Source: Nevskiaceae bacterium
GTDB taxonomy: Bacteria > Pseudomonadota > Gammaproteobacteria > Steroidobacterales > Steroidobacteraceae
Length of the DNA: 64,000 nucleotides
Assembly: GCA_018883185.1 (NCBI GenBank)
Contig: VEQP01000004.1
Coordinates: 58,958 to 122,957, forward strand
Direction: 5' to 3'
Below the pieces are notes generated by a model that did not search any database, was not told where the DNA came from, and saw nothing but the letters and a program-made list of their open reading frames with translations. Below, piece after piece: positions 12,649-23,292 of the stretch; within the stretch, counting starts at the first letter, position 1; each line of letters begins with the position of its first letter. A program made the position numbers and the translations under genes.

Positions 12649-15600
12649 TCAGCCGTAGGCCGAACTTGCCGTGCCCGAGGGCGGGCCGTAGACCACCCTC
12701 ACGCCGTGACTGCCGACAAGCTGCTCGAGCGCTTCGATGAGTTCCGGACTCGCCCGGACACGCCACTCGGCGCCCAGTTCAAGCGCCCCGCTCGCGTGCG
12801 CGCCGCAGTAGCGCACGCCGACCGCGCAGGGACCGGGCCGGAACGGTGCGAGGGTGTCCGCCAATCGCTGCAGCAACAAACTTTGATCCGCACCCTGCGC
12901 CCGCGGCCACGCCAACACGATCCGCTGCGCCTGCTGCTCGCGAGCACGGTTGAGCTCGGTGACCCGCTTGGCAGCCAGCCGCCACGTATCGCCCTGCTCA
13001 TCGAAGCGCAATTGCCCCTCGATCAGCACCAGCGCATCCTTGACGATGAGTTCCCGGTGCTTCTGCAACACCTCCTCGAAGAAGGTCACTTCCATCCGCC
13101 CCGTACGGTCGTCCAGCACGATGGAGGTGCGGTTGGCGCGCTTTCGCACCTCGTGGATGTACCCCGCGACCGACGCTTGTCGACCGCCAAAGAATCCACG
13201 CTCGGGTGAGCCCTGCATCGGTCGATCGCTGATGAGATCGACGATGCGGCCGGTGACGAAGCGATTCAAGTCCTTCTCGAAACGACTGAGCGGATGACCG
13301 GTCAAATAAAGCCCGAGCGTCTCACGCTCACCGGCGAGCCGCTGTGTCTCGCTCCACTCGGGCAGCGACACGCCGGCCGGCCCAGCGGCCTCGCTCTCAG
13401 CCGGGGTCGAGAGACCAAACAAATCGTTCTGCCCCGTCGCGACGGCGCGAGTGGCCTGCTCGCCCAGTTGCATGGCAGCGCCGAGCCGCGCCATGAGCGT
13501 CGCGCGATTGACGCCGAGTGAATCGAAACTGCCCGAGCGGATCAGCGCCTCAAGCACTCGACGATTGACGCGATTGAGATCGAGACGCCGACAGAAATCC
13601 TCCAGACTGCGAAACGCTCCGCGCACCTTGCGCTCACCGGTGATCGCCTCGACGGCCGCCTGCCCGACGCCGCGGATTGCACCCAGTCCGTATCGCACCT
13701 CACGCGGCCCCGCCACGACGAACTCGTAAGCGGAACTGTTCACATCGGGCGGCGATACCACGAGCCCCATCCGATCGCACTCGTCCTTGATGGTCACCAC
13801 CTTGTCGGTGTGATCCATATCCGCAGAGAGCACCGCTGCCATGAAGGCCGCCGGGTAGTGCGCCTTCAGCCACGCAGTCTGGTAGGAGAGCAAGGCGTAG
13901 GCGGCCGAGTGCGACTTGTTGAAGCCGTAGCCCGCAAACTTCTCCATCAGATCGAAGATATGCGCCGCTTGCGGCTCGCTCACGCCTCGCGCCACGGCAC
14001 CGGCTACGAAACCGGTACGTTGCTTGGCCATCTCCTCGGGCTTTTTCTTGCCCATCGCGCGCCGCAGCAAATCGGCGCCGCCCAGGCTGTAGCCCGCGAG
14101 CACCTGCGCGATTTGCATGACCTGCTCCTGGTAGAGGATCACGCCGTAGGTGGGCTTCAGTACGCTCTCGAGGCTCGGATGCAGGTAGTCGATCGGTCCG
14201 TCGATGCGCCCGTGCTTGCGGGCAATGAAATCATCGACCATGCCCGACTGCAAAGGACCCGGGCGAAACAGTGCCACGAGCGCGACGATATCTTCGAAGC
14301 GGTCGGGCTGCAGCCGCCGCACCAGATCCTTCATGCCGCGCGACTCGAGCTGGAAGACGGCGGTCGTCTCGCAGGCCTTCAGCAACTGGTAACTCGCGAC
14401 GTCGTCCATCGGCAACTCAGCGATCGCCAGTGGCGCCTCGCCGGCCGCGCTGCGTGCGACGTTGATGGTGCGCACTGCGTGCTCGATGATGGTGAGCGTG
14501 CGCAGACCCAAGAAGTCGAACTTCACGAGCCCCGCCGCCTCGACATCGTCCTTGTCGAACTGCGTGACGACGCTGCCGCCGCCCTCTTCGCAGTAGAGCG
14601 GCGCGAAGTCCTCGAGCACCGAGGGCGCGATCACCACGCCACCGGCGTGCTTGCCCGCGTTGCGCGTGAGCCCCTCGAGCGATCGGGCGAGATCGATGAG
14701 ATTGCGAACCTCTTCCTCGTCCTTGTAGAGCTTTTTGAGTTCGGGTTCCTTTTCAAGCGCGGCATCGAGCGTGATGTCGAGCTCGAAGGGAACGAGCTTG
14801 GCGAGCCGATCGACGTAGCCATAGCCCAGACCGAGCACGCGCCCCGCATCGCGCAGCACCGCCTTGGCGGCCATCGTGCCGTAAGTAATGATCTGCGAGA
14901 CGCGGTTACGACCGTATTTGTCGGCCACGTACTCGATCACCCGATCGCGCCCGTCCATGCAAAAGTCGACGTCGAAGTCGGGCATCGAGACGCGTTCAGG
15001 GTTGAGGAAGCGCTCGAACAGCAAGTCGTACTGCAGCGGATCAATGTCGGTGATACCGAGCGAATACGCCACGAGCGAGCCTGCTCCCGAACCGCGCCCT
15101 GGGCCCACGGGCACGCCGTTCTCGCGCGCCCAGCGAATGAAATCTGCCACGATCAAAAAGTAGCCCGCAAAGCCCATGTTGCAGATCACTTCGAGTTCGC
15201 TCTGCAATCGTGCGCCATAGACCGCCGGATCGGCGCCGCCGAGCTTGGCCAGCCGCGCCTCGAGACCGCGGGCTGACTCGCTGCGCAAAAAATCTTCGGT
15301 GCTTTGACCCGTCGGCACCGGATACGCCGGCAAACGACTCTCGCCGAGTTGCAACAGCAGGCTGCAGCGCTTGGCAATCTGCACCGAATTCTCGAGCGCT
15401 TCGGGCAGGTCGGCGAAGAGGGCCGTCATCTCCTCCGGGGTGCGCAGGTACTGCTGCCGGGTATAGCGCCGCGGCCGCGAAGCATCCGCGAGCAGCGACC
15501 CCTCGTGGATGCACACCCGCGCCTCGTGCGCCTCGAAGTCGCTCTCGGCCAAAAAGCGCACATCGTTGGTGGCCACCACCGGCACCTGCGTCCGTACGGC

Positions 15601-16161
15601 CAAAGCCACGGTCGAAGCGATCAGGGCCTCCTCGCCCTCGCGACCAATACGACTCACCTCGAGGTAATACCGATCGCCCAGCAATTGGCGCCAGAACTCA
15701 AGGTGCCGCTCGGCCTCCACACTTTTACCGCCCGCCAGTGCGCGCCCGACATCGCCCTCGGCCCCGCAGGAGAGCGCAATCAGCCCCGTCATGCCCTCGG
15801 CATCGAGCCAGGTGCGTTGAATCAGCGGCTCACCGCGCTGTTGACCCTCGAGGTAGGCCCGCGTGACGAGCCGAGTGAGATTGCGATAGCCGGCCTCGTT
15901 CTGACACAACAAGGCGATCCGCGTCGGGGTCGCCCGTGCATCGCCTTCGGCCACCATCAGATCCACGCCGATGATGGGCTTGACGCCCTTGCTCATCGCC
16001 GCGCGATAGAACTTCACCATCGCAAAGAGGTTGCTCTGATCGGTGATCGCGACCGCCGGCATGCCGGCCGCAGCCACGGCATCGACGAGCTCGGCAATGC
16101 GCACCACGCTGTCGCGCAGCGAGTATTCCGTGTGCAGGCGGAGGTGGACGAAAGTGCTCAT
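12649..16161 (-). CDS. dnaE: DNA polymerase III subunit alpha
   Basis: Replicative polymerase catalytic subunit, 1170 residues, the usual length for DnaE1. The N-terminal PHP domain starts [20 protein letters not shown]. The catalytic Asp residues lie in [21 protein letters not shown] and [16 protein letters not shown], in line with E. coli D401, D403 and D555. The helix-hairpin-helix region follows, and a C-terminal OB fold ([21 protein letters not shown]) is present. The ATG overlaps the rnhB stop (ATGA), so the two are coupled. Confidence 0.98.
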   Translation of the reverse strand: MSTFVHLRLHTEYSLRDSVVRIAELVDAVAAAGMPAVAITDQSNLFAMVKFYRAAMSKGVKPIIGVDLMVAEGDARATPTRIALLCQNEAGYRNLTRLVTRAYLEGQQRGEPLIQRTWLDAEGMTGLIALSCGAEGDVGRALAGGKSVEAERHLEFWRQLLGDRYYLEVSRIGREGEEALIASTVALAVRTQVPVVATNDVRFLAESDFEAHEARVCIHEGSLLADASRPRRYTRQQYLRTPEEMTALFADLPEALENSVQIAKRCSLLLQLGESRLPAYPVPTGQSTEDFLRSESARGLEARLAKLGGADPAVYGARLQSELEVICNMGFAGYFLIVADFIRWARENGVPVGPGRGSGAGSLVAYSLGITDIDPLQYDLLFERFLNPERVSMPDFDVDFCMDGRDRVIEYVADKYGRNRVSQIITYGTMAAKAVLRDAGRVLGLGYGYVDRLAKLVPFELDITLDAALEKEPELKKLYKDEEEVRNLIDLARSLEGLTRNAGKHAGGVVIAPSVLEDFAPLYCEEGGGSVVTQFDKDDVEAAGLVKFDFLGLRTLTIIEHAVRTINVARSAAGEAPLAIAELPMDDVASYQLLKACETTAVFQLESRGMKDLVRRLQPDRFEDIVALVALFRPGPLQSGMVDDFIARKHGRIDGPIDYLHPSLESVLKPTYGVILYQEQVMQIAQVLAGYSLGGADLLRRAMGKKKPEEMAKQRTGFVAGAVARGVSEPQAAHIFDLMEKFAGYGFNKSHSAAYALLSYQTAWLKAHYPAAFMAAVLSADMDHTDKVVTIKDECDRMGLVVSPPDVNSSAYEFVVAGPREVRYGLGAIRGVGQAAVEAITGERKVRGAFRSLEDFCRRLDLNRVNRRVLEALIRSGSFDSLGVNRATLMARLGAAMQLGEQATRAVATGQNDLFGLSTPAESEAAGPAGVSLPEWSETQRLAGERETLGLYLTGHPLSRFEKDLNRFVTGRIVDLISDRPMQGSPERGFFGGRQASVAGYIHEVRKRANRTSIVLDDRTGRMEVTFFEEVLQKHRELIVKDALVLIEGQLRFDEQGDTWRLAAKRVTELNRAREQQAQRIVLAWPRAQGADQSLLLQRLADTLAPFRPGPCAVGVRYCGAHASGALELGAEWRVRASPELIEALEQLVGSHGVRVVYGPPSGTASSAYG

Positions 16162-16757
16162 CGCAGCAGCGATCTTACCGGCCCATACGAGCGCCGGTGA
16201 ACGCTGCTCACACCCACCGCACGCAACGCGGCCAGATGGGCTGCCGTCGGATAGCCCTTGTGGATCGCGAATCCATATTCAGGATGACGCCTATCCAGTT
16301 GAACCATAACGTGATCCCGCACGGTCTTGGCGAGGATCGAGGCCGCGCTGATCGAGGCCACCTTGGCATCGCCCTTGACGATCGCCTCGGCCGATTCGAG
16401 CCCGGCAATCCCCTGGAGGTTGGGGAGCCGATTGCCATCGACCTGCACCCCGACAGGGCGTAGGCCCAAACCCACGATCGCACGCCGCATGGCGAGCAAG
16501 GTGGCCTGCAAGATATTGATCGAGTCGATCTCAGCGGGGCTCGCCACGCCAAGCGCCCATGCGAGCGAGCGGGCGCGCACCAGCGGCGCCAATCGCTCGC
16601 GCTCCTCGGCGCTCAAGGCCTTCGAGTCGGCGAGTCCTTCGATGGGCTGTCGCGGATCAAGAATGACGGCGGCTGCCACCACCGGGCCCGCAAGCGGTCC
16701 GCGTCCCGCCTCATCGACCCCGGCGATCCATCGCGCCTGCGGTGTCAGTGTGATCAT
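16158..16757 (-). CDS. rnhB: Ribonuclease HII
   Basis: Removes RNA from RNA/DNA hybrids and single ribonucleotides from DNA. The 199-residue protein has the [17 protein letters not shown] active-site motif, with Asp and Glu at about residues 15-16. It also has [36 protein letters not shown] with the third Asp, and [14 protein letters not shown]. The start is the ATG overlapping the lpxB stop by 4 bases; the open frame further upstream lies inside lpxB and has no homology. The order lpxB-rnhB-dnaE is the standard one. Confidence 0.97.
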   Translation of the reverse strand: MITLTPQARWIAGVDEAGRGPLAGPVVAAAVILDPRQPIEGLADSKALSAEERERLAPLVRARSLAWALGVASPAEIDSINILQATLLAMRRAIVGLGLRPVGVQVDGNRLPNLQGIAGLESAEAIVKGDAKVASISAASILAKTVRDHVMVQLDRRHPEYGFAIHKGYPTAAHLAALRAVGVSSVHRRSYGPVRSLLR

Positions 16758-17920
16758 CGCGTCGGGGTCGCCGGCAACAACTCGCCAATGGCCTCGGCTG
16801 CGGCAGCCGCGCCGCCGCCGCGCAATTGCTCGTGCACGGCACGAAACTCGGCTGCGAGTGCCGGCCAGTGTTCGCTGTGCGAGAACAGTTCGAGCAACGC
16901 CGCACCGAGCAGCTCGGGGCGCGCCTGCTCCTGGAAAAACTCCGGCACCGCCGCCCGACCGAGCAGCAGATTCGGCTGTGAGAAAAACGCCACTTTCACG
17001 AGCTTGAAGCGGCGAATGAGCCAGGCCGTGAGCGGCGCGAGCTTGTAGGCGACGACCATGGGTCGCCGACTGAGCAGCGTCTCGAGTGTCGCCGTGCCTG
17101 AGGCCACGAGCACCGCGTCCGCAGCAGCCAGCACCGTGCGGGATTGCCCCTGCACCATCCGAACCGGCACGCCGGGGGCCACCCGCTGCCAAGTGGCTTC
17201 GAACAGCGCCCGCGTCGCCTCACTCGTCAGCGGCGCGACGAACTGCACGTCCGGTTGATGGGTGTGCAACCAGGCAGCCGCCAGCGCAAAGGGCTCAGCG
17301 AGGCGTTCGACCTCGCCACGCCGACTACCGGGTAGCACCGCCAGTACCCGCGCCTCGCTCGCAAGACCCAGGGTCTCACGCGCGCCAGCGCGATCAGGCA
17401 CCAGCGCAAACTGATCGGCAAGCGGATGGCCGACGAACCGCGCCTCGACCCCGTGCTCGGCATAGAACGCCGGCTCAAAGGGCAACAGGCAAAGAATTCG
17501 GTCGCAGGCCTTGGCGATCCCGCGCACGCGCCCTTGCCGCCACGCCCAGACTTGCGGACTCACGTATTGCACCGTGCGCAGACCCGCGCTCTTGAGCCTG
17601 CGGGCGAGACCTAGGTTGAATTCCGGGGCATCGATACCGATGAAAACCGCAGGTCGTCGCTCGAGAAGCGTCGCCACGATGCGCCGCCGCAAGCGCATCA
17701 AGCGGGGCAAATGGCGCAGGATTTCGGCAAGGCCCATGAGCGCGAGCTCCTCGCTGTCAGCGAGTACCTCGCAACCCGCCTCGCGCATGCGAGGCCCTGC
17801 GATGCCGATGAACTGCGCGCCAGGCCAACGCTCTCGCAACGCGACGATCAAGGCGGCGCCGAGGTTATCCCCCGAGGCCTCGCCCGCCACCAGCGCGATC
17901 AGCGGTCCCTCGCTCGCCAT
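16754..17920 (-). CDS. lpxB: Lipid-A-disaccharide synthase
   Basis: A peripheral-membrane GT19 glycosyltransferase that joins UDP-2,3-diacylglucosamine and lipid X to form the lipid A disaccharide. The 388 residues carry [75 protein letters not shown] and, near the end, [17 protein letters not shown]. It starts 11 bases after the lpxA stop and overlaps rnhB by 4 bases, within the lpxD-fabZ-lpxA-lpxB run. Confidence 0.97.
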   Translation of the reverse strand: MASEGPLIALVAGEASGDNLGAALIVALRERWPGAQFIGIAGPRMREAGCEVLADSEELALMGLAEILRHLPRLMRLRRRIVATLLERRPAVFIGIDAPEFNLGLARRLKSAGLRTVQYVSPQVWAWRQGRVRGIAKACDRILCLLPFEPAFYAEHGVEARFVGHPLADQFALVPDRAGARETLGLASEARVLAVLPGSRRGEVERLAEPFALAAAWLHTHQPDVQFVAPLTSEATRALFEATWQRVAPGVPVRMVQGQSRTVLAAADAVLVASGTATLETLLSRRPMVVAYKLAPLTAWLIRRFKLVKVAFFSQPNLLLGRAAVPEFFQEQARPELLGAALLELFSHSEHWPALAAEFRAVHEQLRGGGAAAAAEAIGELLPATPTR

Positions 17921-17931
17921 GCGCGCAGCCG

Positions 17932-18717
17932 TCAGCGGATCAGGCTGCGCGTGGAGCGGCCGATGAACTCGACGAACGGCACGAGCTCCGGCTGCGTCGC
18001 TGCCGCGGCACGCAATCGCTCGATCGCCGTTTCGAGCGGCAAATCCGACCGATACAGCGTACGAAAGGCATTCTTGATGTTGCGCACCTGCTCGTTCGAG
18101 AAGCCGCGGCGCGAGAGCCCCGTGGCATTGATCGAATGCGGTTCGGCCGGGTGGCCGACCGCCATCACGTAAGGCGGCACATCACGCGTCACGGCAGTGT
18201 TGTTGGCGATGAAGGCATGCGCGCCGATCTTGCAGAACTGGTGCACCCCGGTAAAACCCGCGAGGATCACGTGATCGTCCACCTCGACGTGTCCGCCGAG
18301 GGTGGCGAGATTGGCGAACACGCAATGGCTGCCGACGATGCAATCGTGCGCCACGTGCGAGGACGCCATGAAGAGATTGTCGTTGCCGATGCGGGTGATC
18401 GCCTTGTCGTGCGTGGTGCCGCGGTTGACCGTGACGTACTCGCGGAACACGTTACCCTCGCCGATCTCCACTCGAGTCGGCTCACCCTTGTATTTTTTAT
18501 CCTGCGGCGCATCGCCAATCGAGGCGAATTGGAACACGTGGTTATTGGCGCCGAGGCGCGTCCAACCGGTCACTACGGCATGGGGGCCGATACGACATCC
18601 CGGGCCTATTTCGACATCAGGGCCGATGATCGCGTACGCGCCGACCGTGACATCGGGCGCGAGCTTCGCGCCCTCGGCAACCGCCGCGCGCGGATCGATC
18701 AACGCGGCGCCGCTCAC
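17932..18717 (-). CDS. lpxA: UDP-N-acetylglucosamine O-acyltransferase
   Basis: First enzyme of lipid A synthesis; it puts a 3-hydroxyacyl chain from ACP onto UDP-GlcNAc. The 261 residues form a left-handed beta-helix from hexapeptide repeats, with MASSHVAHDCIVGSHCVFAN holding the catalytic His and GFTGVHQFCKIGAHAFIA after it. The helical C-terminus carries the SRRGFSNEQV region. The ATG overlaps the fabZ stop. Confidence 0.97.
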   Translation of the reverse strand: MSGAALIDPRAAVAEGAKLAPDVTVGAYAIIGPDVEIGPGCRIGPHAVVTGWTRLGANNHVFQFASIGDAPQDKKYKGEPTRVEIGEGNVFREYVTVNRGTTHDKAITRIGNDNLFMASSHVAHDCIVGSHCVFANLATLGGHVEVDDHVILAGFTGVHQFCKIGAHAFIANNTAVTRDVPPYVMAVGHPAEPHSINATGLSRRGFSNEQVRNIKNAFRTLYRSDLPLETAIERLRAAAATQPELVPFVEFIGRSTRSLIR

Positions 18718-19175
18718 GAACCCCTCCCGGTCTCCGGCGCCACCATCAACTCGGCCGAGGCGGCTTCGTGTTCGCCGACCCAGGCTGAGGTCTCGAACTT
18801 CCAGATGCCGCGCATCTGCCGCTGCAGGCTCGCCTTGAGCACGAGCTGATCACCGGGCTCCACAGGCCGGCGAAAGCGGGCCTTGTCGATGCCGACAAAG
18901 AAAAAGCGCGTCTGCTCATCCGGGATCACATCGGCGGTGACGAAGGCGAGTATCCCCGCCGTCTGCGCGAGCGCCTCGATGATGATGACGCCCGGCATCA
19001 CCGGGCGATGAGGGAAATGCCCGGGGAAATACGGCTCGTTGTAGGTCACGTTCTTGAGCGCGATGATCGACTCGCCCCGGCGACACTCGGTGACCCGATC
19101 CACGAGCAGGAACGGATAGCGATGCGGCAGTTGGCGCAGGATGGCGTTGATGTCCAAAGTTACGATGTCGCTCAC
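18714..19175 (-). CDS. fabZ: 3-hydroxyacyl-[ACP] dehydratase FabZ
   Basis: Dehydrates 3-hydroxyacyl-ACP in fatty-acid elongation, competing with LpxA and LpxD for the same substrate pool. The 153-residue hot-dog-fold protein has LPHRYPFLLVDRV, the catalytic-His loop FPGHFPHRPVMPGVIIIEALAQ with the Glu that follows, and FFVGIDKARFRRPVEPGDQL. Both ends overlap neighbours by 4 bases (lpxD upstream, lpxA downstream). Confidence 0.98.
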   Translation of the reverse strand: MSDIVTLDINAILRQLPHRYPFLLVDRVTECRRGESIIALKNVTYNEPYFPGHFPHRPVMPGVIIIEALAQTAGILAFVTADVIPDEQTRFFFVGIDKARFRRPVEPGDQLVLKASLQRQMRGIWKFETSAWVGEHEAASAELMVAPETGRGS

Positions 19176-20209
19176 GTTCTCTCCCCGCCGTCCTCGGCAG
19201 TCTGTCGTTCCAGTTCACCGACGCGGCGCGCCAGTCCATCGATCCGTTTGAGTCGCCCGACGACGCGTCGCCAGTCTGCAGCGGGCTCGGCCGGTATGCC
19301 GCCCGAATACACTCCGGGTTCACGAATGTCGCCCACCACCAGAGTGAAGCCGGTGAGCGTCACATCGTCGCAAATCCGCAGATGCCCGGCGATGCCGACG
19401 CCACCGCCAACGCGGCAGCGCGCGCCGAGATGCGAACTGCCGGCGAGCCCGGCGCAGCCCGCGATCGCCGTGTGCGCACCGATCGTGCAGTTGTGACCGA
19501 TCTGCACGAGGTTGTCGATCTTCACGCCCTCCGAGATGACCGTGTCCTCAATGGCGCCGCGATCGACCGTGGTGTTGGCGCCGATCTCGACATCTGCACC
19601 AATGCGCACCGTGCCCACCTGTGGCACCGCGATCCAGCGCTCGCCCTCGGGTGCGTAGCCGAAACCCTCAGCCCCGATCACGGCACCGGGATGCAGAATC
19701 GACCGGGCGCCGATCTGCACGCGCTCAAGTACCGTGACACGCGCCACGAGCCGCACATCCTCGGCAAGTTCCGCGCCCGCCGCGACGATGCAGCCGGGTC
19801 CGAGCTGTACGCGCGCTGCGATCTTCGCACCGGCGCCGACGAAACACTGCGCACCGATATGCGCCGAGGGATCCACCACGGCACCGGCTTCGATGACGGC
19901 CGAGGGGTGCACGCCGGGCGACACCGGCATCGCGGGGTAGAGTTCGGCGGCGATACGCGCGAACACCGCGTGCGGGTTGCGGCTCAACAGGCAATCGACG
20001 GGCGAGGCCGCCTCGAGATCAGGATGCAGGATCACTGCACCCGCACGGCAGCCCTGCAACGCATCGGTGAGCCTAGGGTTGGCAAGGAATGCGATCGAGT
20101 CGGGTCCCGACCCTGCGAGGGTCGAGACGCGGCGGATACGCCGCGCGGGGTCACCGCGCAGCGTTAGACCGTATCGAACCGCCAGTTCGCCGAGGGTGAT
20201 GTCCGCCAT
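19172..20209 (-). CDS. lpxD: UDP-3-O-(3-hydroxyacyl)glucosamine N-acyltransferase
   Basis: Third step of lipid A synthesis: N-acylation of UDP-3-O-acylglucosamine. The 345-residue protein has an N-terminal uridine-binding region (about 1-100), many hexapeptide repeats, the catalytic-His region KIDNLVQIGHNCTIGAHTAI, and a C-terminal helix with VGRLKRIDGLARRVGELER. The gene stands 31 bases after skp, as in other gammaproteobacteria. Confidence 0.97.
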   Translation of the reverse strand: MADITLGELAVRYGLTLRGDPARRIRRVSTLAGSGPDSIAFLANPRLTDALQGCRAGAVILHPDLEAASPVDCLLSRNPHAVFARIAAELYPAMPVSPGVHPSAVIEAGAVVDPSAHIGAQCFVGAGAKIAARVQLGPGCIVAAGAELAEDVRLVARVTVLERVQIGARSILHPGAVIGAEGFGYAPEGERWIAVPQVGTVRIGADVEIGANTTVDRGAIEDTVISEGVKIDNLVQIGHNCTIGAHTAIAGCAGLAGSSHLGARCRVGGGVGIAGHLRICDDVTLTGFTLVVGDIREPGVYSGGIPAEPAADWRRVVGRLKRIDGLARRVGELERQTAEDGGERT

Positions 20210-20240
20210 CGGCCATCGCCGCGGGCTGCCGGCGCGCCGC

Positions 20241-20777
20241 TTAGCGCGCGGCCGGCTTCGGCGCCGTCGCCTTCGACTGCAGGCCGGCGATCACGCCCGG
20301 GGTGATATCGAGCGCCGTGGTCGCGTAGATCACGCCATCCGTGACCACGAGATCGAAGTTCTGCGCCTTCGAGTAAACGCGGACTTCCTCGATCAGCGTG
20401 CGCTGCAACTTGGTCATTTCCTCGTTGCGACGGGCATTGAAGTCGTCGTTGATTTCCTGCTGGCGACGACCGAGGTCGCGCTCGCCATCACGCAATTCCT
20501 TCTCGGCGCGCGAGATCTGATCCGGCGTCATGGTGGCTCGATCCTTGACGAGCTTGTCGCGCTTGGTCTGCAAGGAGGTCGCCTGACCTTGCAACTCGCG
20601 CTGCTTGGCGGCCGCTTCCGAGCGCAGCGTCTCGATGAGCGCCTTGCCCTGCGGGCTCTCGTCCATCAGCCGCCCGAAATCGAGAACGCCGACCTTGATC
20701 TCGGCCATCGCGGGCGCTCCGACCAGAGTCGCCATCGCCGCCAGCACCGGAATCATCACCTTGAAATTCGCACGCAT
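20241..20777 (-). CDS. skp: Periplasmic chaperone Skp/OmpH
   Basis: Holds unfolded outer-membrane proteins in the periplasm on their way to BamA. The 178 residues begin with a signal peptide (hydrophobic VMIPVLAAMATLVGAP, cleavage probably after AMA), then EIKVGVLDFGRLMDESPQGK. The long coiled-coil tentacles follow, rich in Glu, Lys and Arg (for instance ELRDGERDLGRRQQEIND). It follows bamA by 29 bases; the bamA-skp-lpxD order is standard. Confidence 0.94.
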   Translation of the reverse strand: MRANFKVMIPVLAAMATLVGAPAMAEIKVGVLDFGRLMDESPQGKALIETLRSEAAAKQRELQGQATSLQTKRDKLVKDRATMTPDQISRAEKELRDGERDLGRRQQEINDDFNARRNEEMTKLQRTLIEEVRVYSKAQNFDLVVTDGVIYATTALDITPGVIAGLQSKATAPKPAAR

Positions 20778-20806
20778 CGCTCGACCAACCTCTGTGAGAT
20801 GACCGA

Positions 20807-23287
20807 TCAGAACGCCTGACCGATCGTGAACTGGAAGCGCTCCTCTTCGTCCGGGAAGTTCAAGCCATCACCCCGGAAGGGGTTCAGCGGAACTGCGTAA
20901 CTGAAGCGGAACACACCGAGCGGCGCGAGCCACTGCACCGCGACGCCCGTTGACTGACGCAACTTATCATACCCGAACTTGTACTCGACCGGGGTCACCC
21001 CGTCGATACCCGTGAACTTGTAGAACTTGTTGATCGAAAAGACGTTTCCGATATCGAAGAATACCGTCGCACGGGCCGACGCCTGCCACTTTTGCGGCGT
21101 CGGAATAATGAGCTCGGCGCGGGCCGCGACCTTGAGGTCACCGCCATAGGGGTTGCCGAAGCTGTCCTTGGGACCGAGCCGGCTTTCGCGGTAGCCACGA
21201 ACCGTATCGGGACCACCCGCGAAGAAGTTGCGGTACGGCGGCGGCGCGGTGGTGCTGCCGAGTTCCTTGGTGTAGCCGACCTCGGCACCGAAGGCGATCG
21301 TCCAGCGGCCGATCAACGGCACGAACTGCAGGTAGTCGTAATTGGCCGAGGCGTACTGCACGTCGCTGAAGGGCAGCGTATAGCTGAGCGAGAGCGAGTG
21401 CCGCATGCCGCGGTCCGCAAAGAGTGCCCGGTTACGACTGTCGTAGCTCCAGCCGGCCACGAGCTCGAAGGTGTCGAACTGCGTGGTATCGAGCGTGGTC
21501 GAGGGCACGATGAAGCCGCCGCCGTAGTCCTGCTCCGGGATCAACTGCTGGCGATAATCGCCGTTGGTGCGCACCCAACTGCGCGCCTGATCAGCCGAGC
21601 CCTCGCCGGTGATCAACGAGGAGCGCTGCGCCGAGAAGCCCACGCGAAGTCCCTGGTACTCGGTGAGCGGGTAGCCATAGTCAACGCCGAGCGCGAGCGA
21701 CTCCGAGGAGAAGTCCGACGAGGCGGAGACGAACTGCGTAACGTCGCGATAGGTGAACGAGAGCGTTCGCGCGACACCATCGATGTTGGTGTACGGGTCG
21801 GTATGCGAGATGCCGTAGACCTTGGAGTAGCGACCGGAGTTCAGATCGATCGAGATGCGCTCGCCGGTGCCCATGAAATTGCTGTCGGCGTAGTTGCCGT
21901 TCAGGATGAACGACTGCGATTCGGAGTAGCCGACGCCACCACCGAGCTGCGCCGAGGGACCTTCCTTGATCTCGAACTCCACGTCGACGAGATCAGGCGA
22001 ACCCGGCACGGGCGTGTTCTCCGACTCCACCTTCTCGATGTACGGCAAGCGCTGCAGACGCTGCTTGGAGCGCTCCACGAGCACGTTCGACAACCAGCCG
22101 CCTTCGAGCTGACGCATCTCGCGACGCAGCACCTCGTCGTTGATCTTGGTTACACCATTGAACACCACGTGCCGCACATAAACTCGGTTGCCCGGGTCAA
22201 CGAAGAAGGTCATGCCGACCTCTTTCTTGGCATCGTCGGTGGTGGGTACCGGGTCAACCTTGGCGAAAGCGTAGCCTTCGAGCCCGAGGCGGTTCTGGAT
22301 CAGCTCCTGGGTGTTGGTGATCTGCTTCTTGGAGAACGTCTCGCCCGGCTTGATCAGCAGATAATTTTTCAGTTCTTCTTCGGGTACGACGAACGTACCG
22401 GCGAGCTTCACCGAACTCACCTTGAAGACTTCGCCCTCGCTCACGTTCACCGTGATGAAGATGTCGTCCTTCTCCGGAGCGATCGCGACCTGGGTCGAAT
22501 CGATCTCGAAGTTCGCATAGCCGCGATCCATGTAGTACGAGCGCAGTTTCTCGAGATCGCCCTGCAGCGACTCGCGCGAGTAGCGATCGTCTTGGCGGTA
22601 CCAGGAGAGCCAATTCGGCGTCTTCAGTTCGAAGCCTTCCAGGACATCTTTCTCGGCGTAGGTCTGGTTGCCGACGACGTTGATCTGGCGAATGCGCGCG
22701 CGCTTGCCTTCCTTGATGTCGATCTTCACCCGCACGCGATTGTCGGGCACTTCTTGGACCTGGGCGTCGATGCGCACGGCGTACTTGCCGCGACTGTAGT
22801 ACTGATCCGTGAGGAACTGCTTGACGTCCTCCAGCACCGAGCGATCGAAGGTCTTGCCCGTGGCAAGGCCCACGTTGCGCAGGCTCTTGGTGAGATCCTC
22901 GGTTTTGATGTCCTTGTTGCCCTTGAGCTCGAAGCTCTCGATCGAAGGCCGCTCGAGCACGGCGACGACCAGCGTACCCCCGTCCCAGCGCAGTTCCACG
23001 TCACGGAAGAAGTTGGTGTCGTACAGCGCCCGAATGGCCTCGCGCACGCGCTGCGGGGTCAGCCGATCACCGATGTTCACCGGCAGGTAGTTGTACACCG
23101 TGCCCTCGGAGACGCGTTGCAGACCCTCGACGCGGATGTTGTCGACACGCAGCGACTCCGGAACGGCCTGCTGCGCCCAAGCCCCCGTGAGCGAACCTGC
23201 TGCAAGCAGCGACGCGCCGACCCAGGCGACCCAACGAGGCGATGGGCGGATGCCCCACACCGTGCTCAACCGAATCTTGGTGCTCAA
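20807..23287 (-). CDS. bamA: Outer membrane protein assembly factor BamA
   Basis: Core Omp85 subunit of the BAM complex. The 826-residue precursor has a signal peptide ending GAWA-QQ, five POTRA domains (about residues 45-440; the first begins RVDNIRVEGLQRVSEGTVYN), and a 16-strand barrel. The Omp85 motif VRGY appears in FAGGPDTVRGYRESRLGP, and the chain ends in Phe (FTIGQAF). The start is a TTG that overlaps the rseP stop (TTGA). An 18-base tandem duplication spans this junction and offers a second TTG six codons later; a GTG nine codons in is also possible. Confidence 0.97.
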   Translation of the reverse strand: MSTKIRLSTVWGIRPSPRWVAWVGASLLAAGSLTGAWAQQAVPESLRVDNIRVEGLQRVSEGTVYNYLPVNIGDRLTPQRVREAIRALYDTNFFRDVELRWDGGTLVVAVLERPSIESFELKGNKDIKTEDLTKSLRNVGLATGKTFDRSVLEDVKQFLTDQYYSRGKYAVRIDAQVQEVPDNRVRVKIDIKEGKRARIRQINVVGNQTYAEKDVLEGFELKTPNWLSWYRQDDRYSRESLQGDLEKLRSYYMDRGYANFEIDSTQVAIAPEKDDIFITVNVSEGEVFKVSSVKLAGTFVVPEEELKNYLLIKPGETFSKKQITNTQELIQNRLGLEGYAFAKVDPVPTTDDAKKEVGMTFFVDPGNRVYVRHVVFNGVTKINDEVLRREMRQLEGGWLSNVLVERSKQRLQRLPYIEKVESENTPVPGSPDLVDVEFEIKEGPSAQLGGGVGYSESQSFILNGNYADSNFMGTGERISIDLNSGRYSKVYGISHTDPYTNIDGVARTLSFTYRDVTQFVSASSDFSSESLALGVDYGYPLTEYQGLRVGFSAQRSSLITGEGSADQARSWVRTNGDYRQQLIPEQDYGGGFIVPSTTLDTTQFDTFELVAGWSYDSRNRALFADRGMRHSLSLSYTLPFSDVQYASANYDYLQFVPLIGRWTIAFGAEVGYTKELGSTTAPPPYRNFFAGGPDTVRGYRESRLGPKDSFGNPYGGDLKVAARAELIIPTPQKWQASARATVFFDIGNVFSINKFYKFTGIDGVTPVEYKFGYDKLRQSTGVAVQWLAPLGVFRFSYAVPLNPFRGDGLNFPDEEERFQFTIGQAF

Positions 23288-23292
23288 CCGAA
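23262..23292. repeat. Short tandem duplication at the rseP/bamA junction
   Basis: GTGCTCAACCGAA (plus strand) occurs twice with a period of 18 bases, so six codons are duplicated in frame at the very start of bamA. Both copies contain a TTG that could start bamA; the outer one also provides the rseP stop. Confidence 0.8.

Noticed and set aside
16758..17192. N-terminal extension of ribonuclease HII by 145 residues.
   Set aside because: It lies out of frame inside lpxB and has no homology; the coupled ATG gives the standard length.
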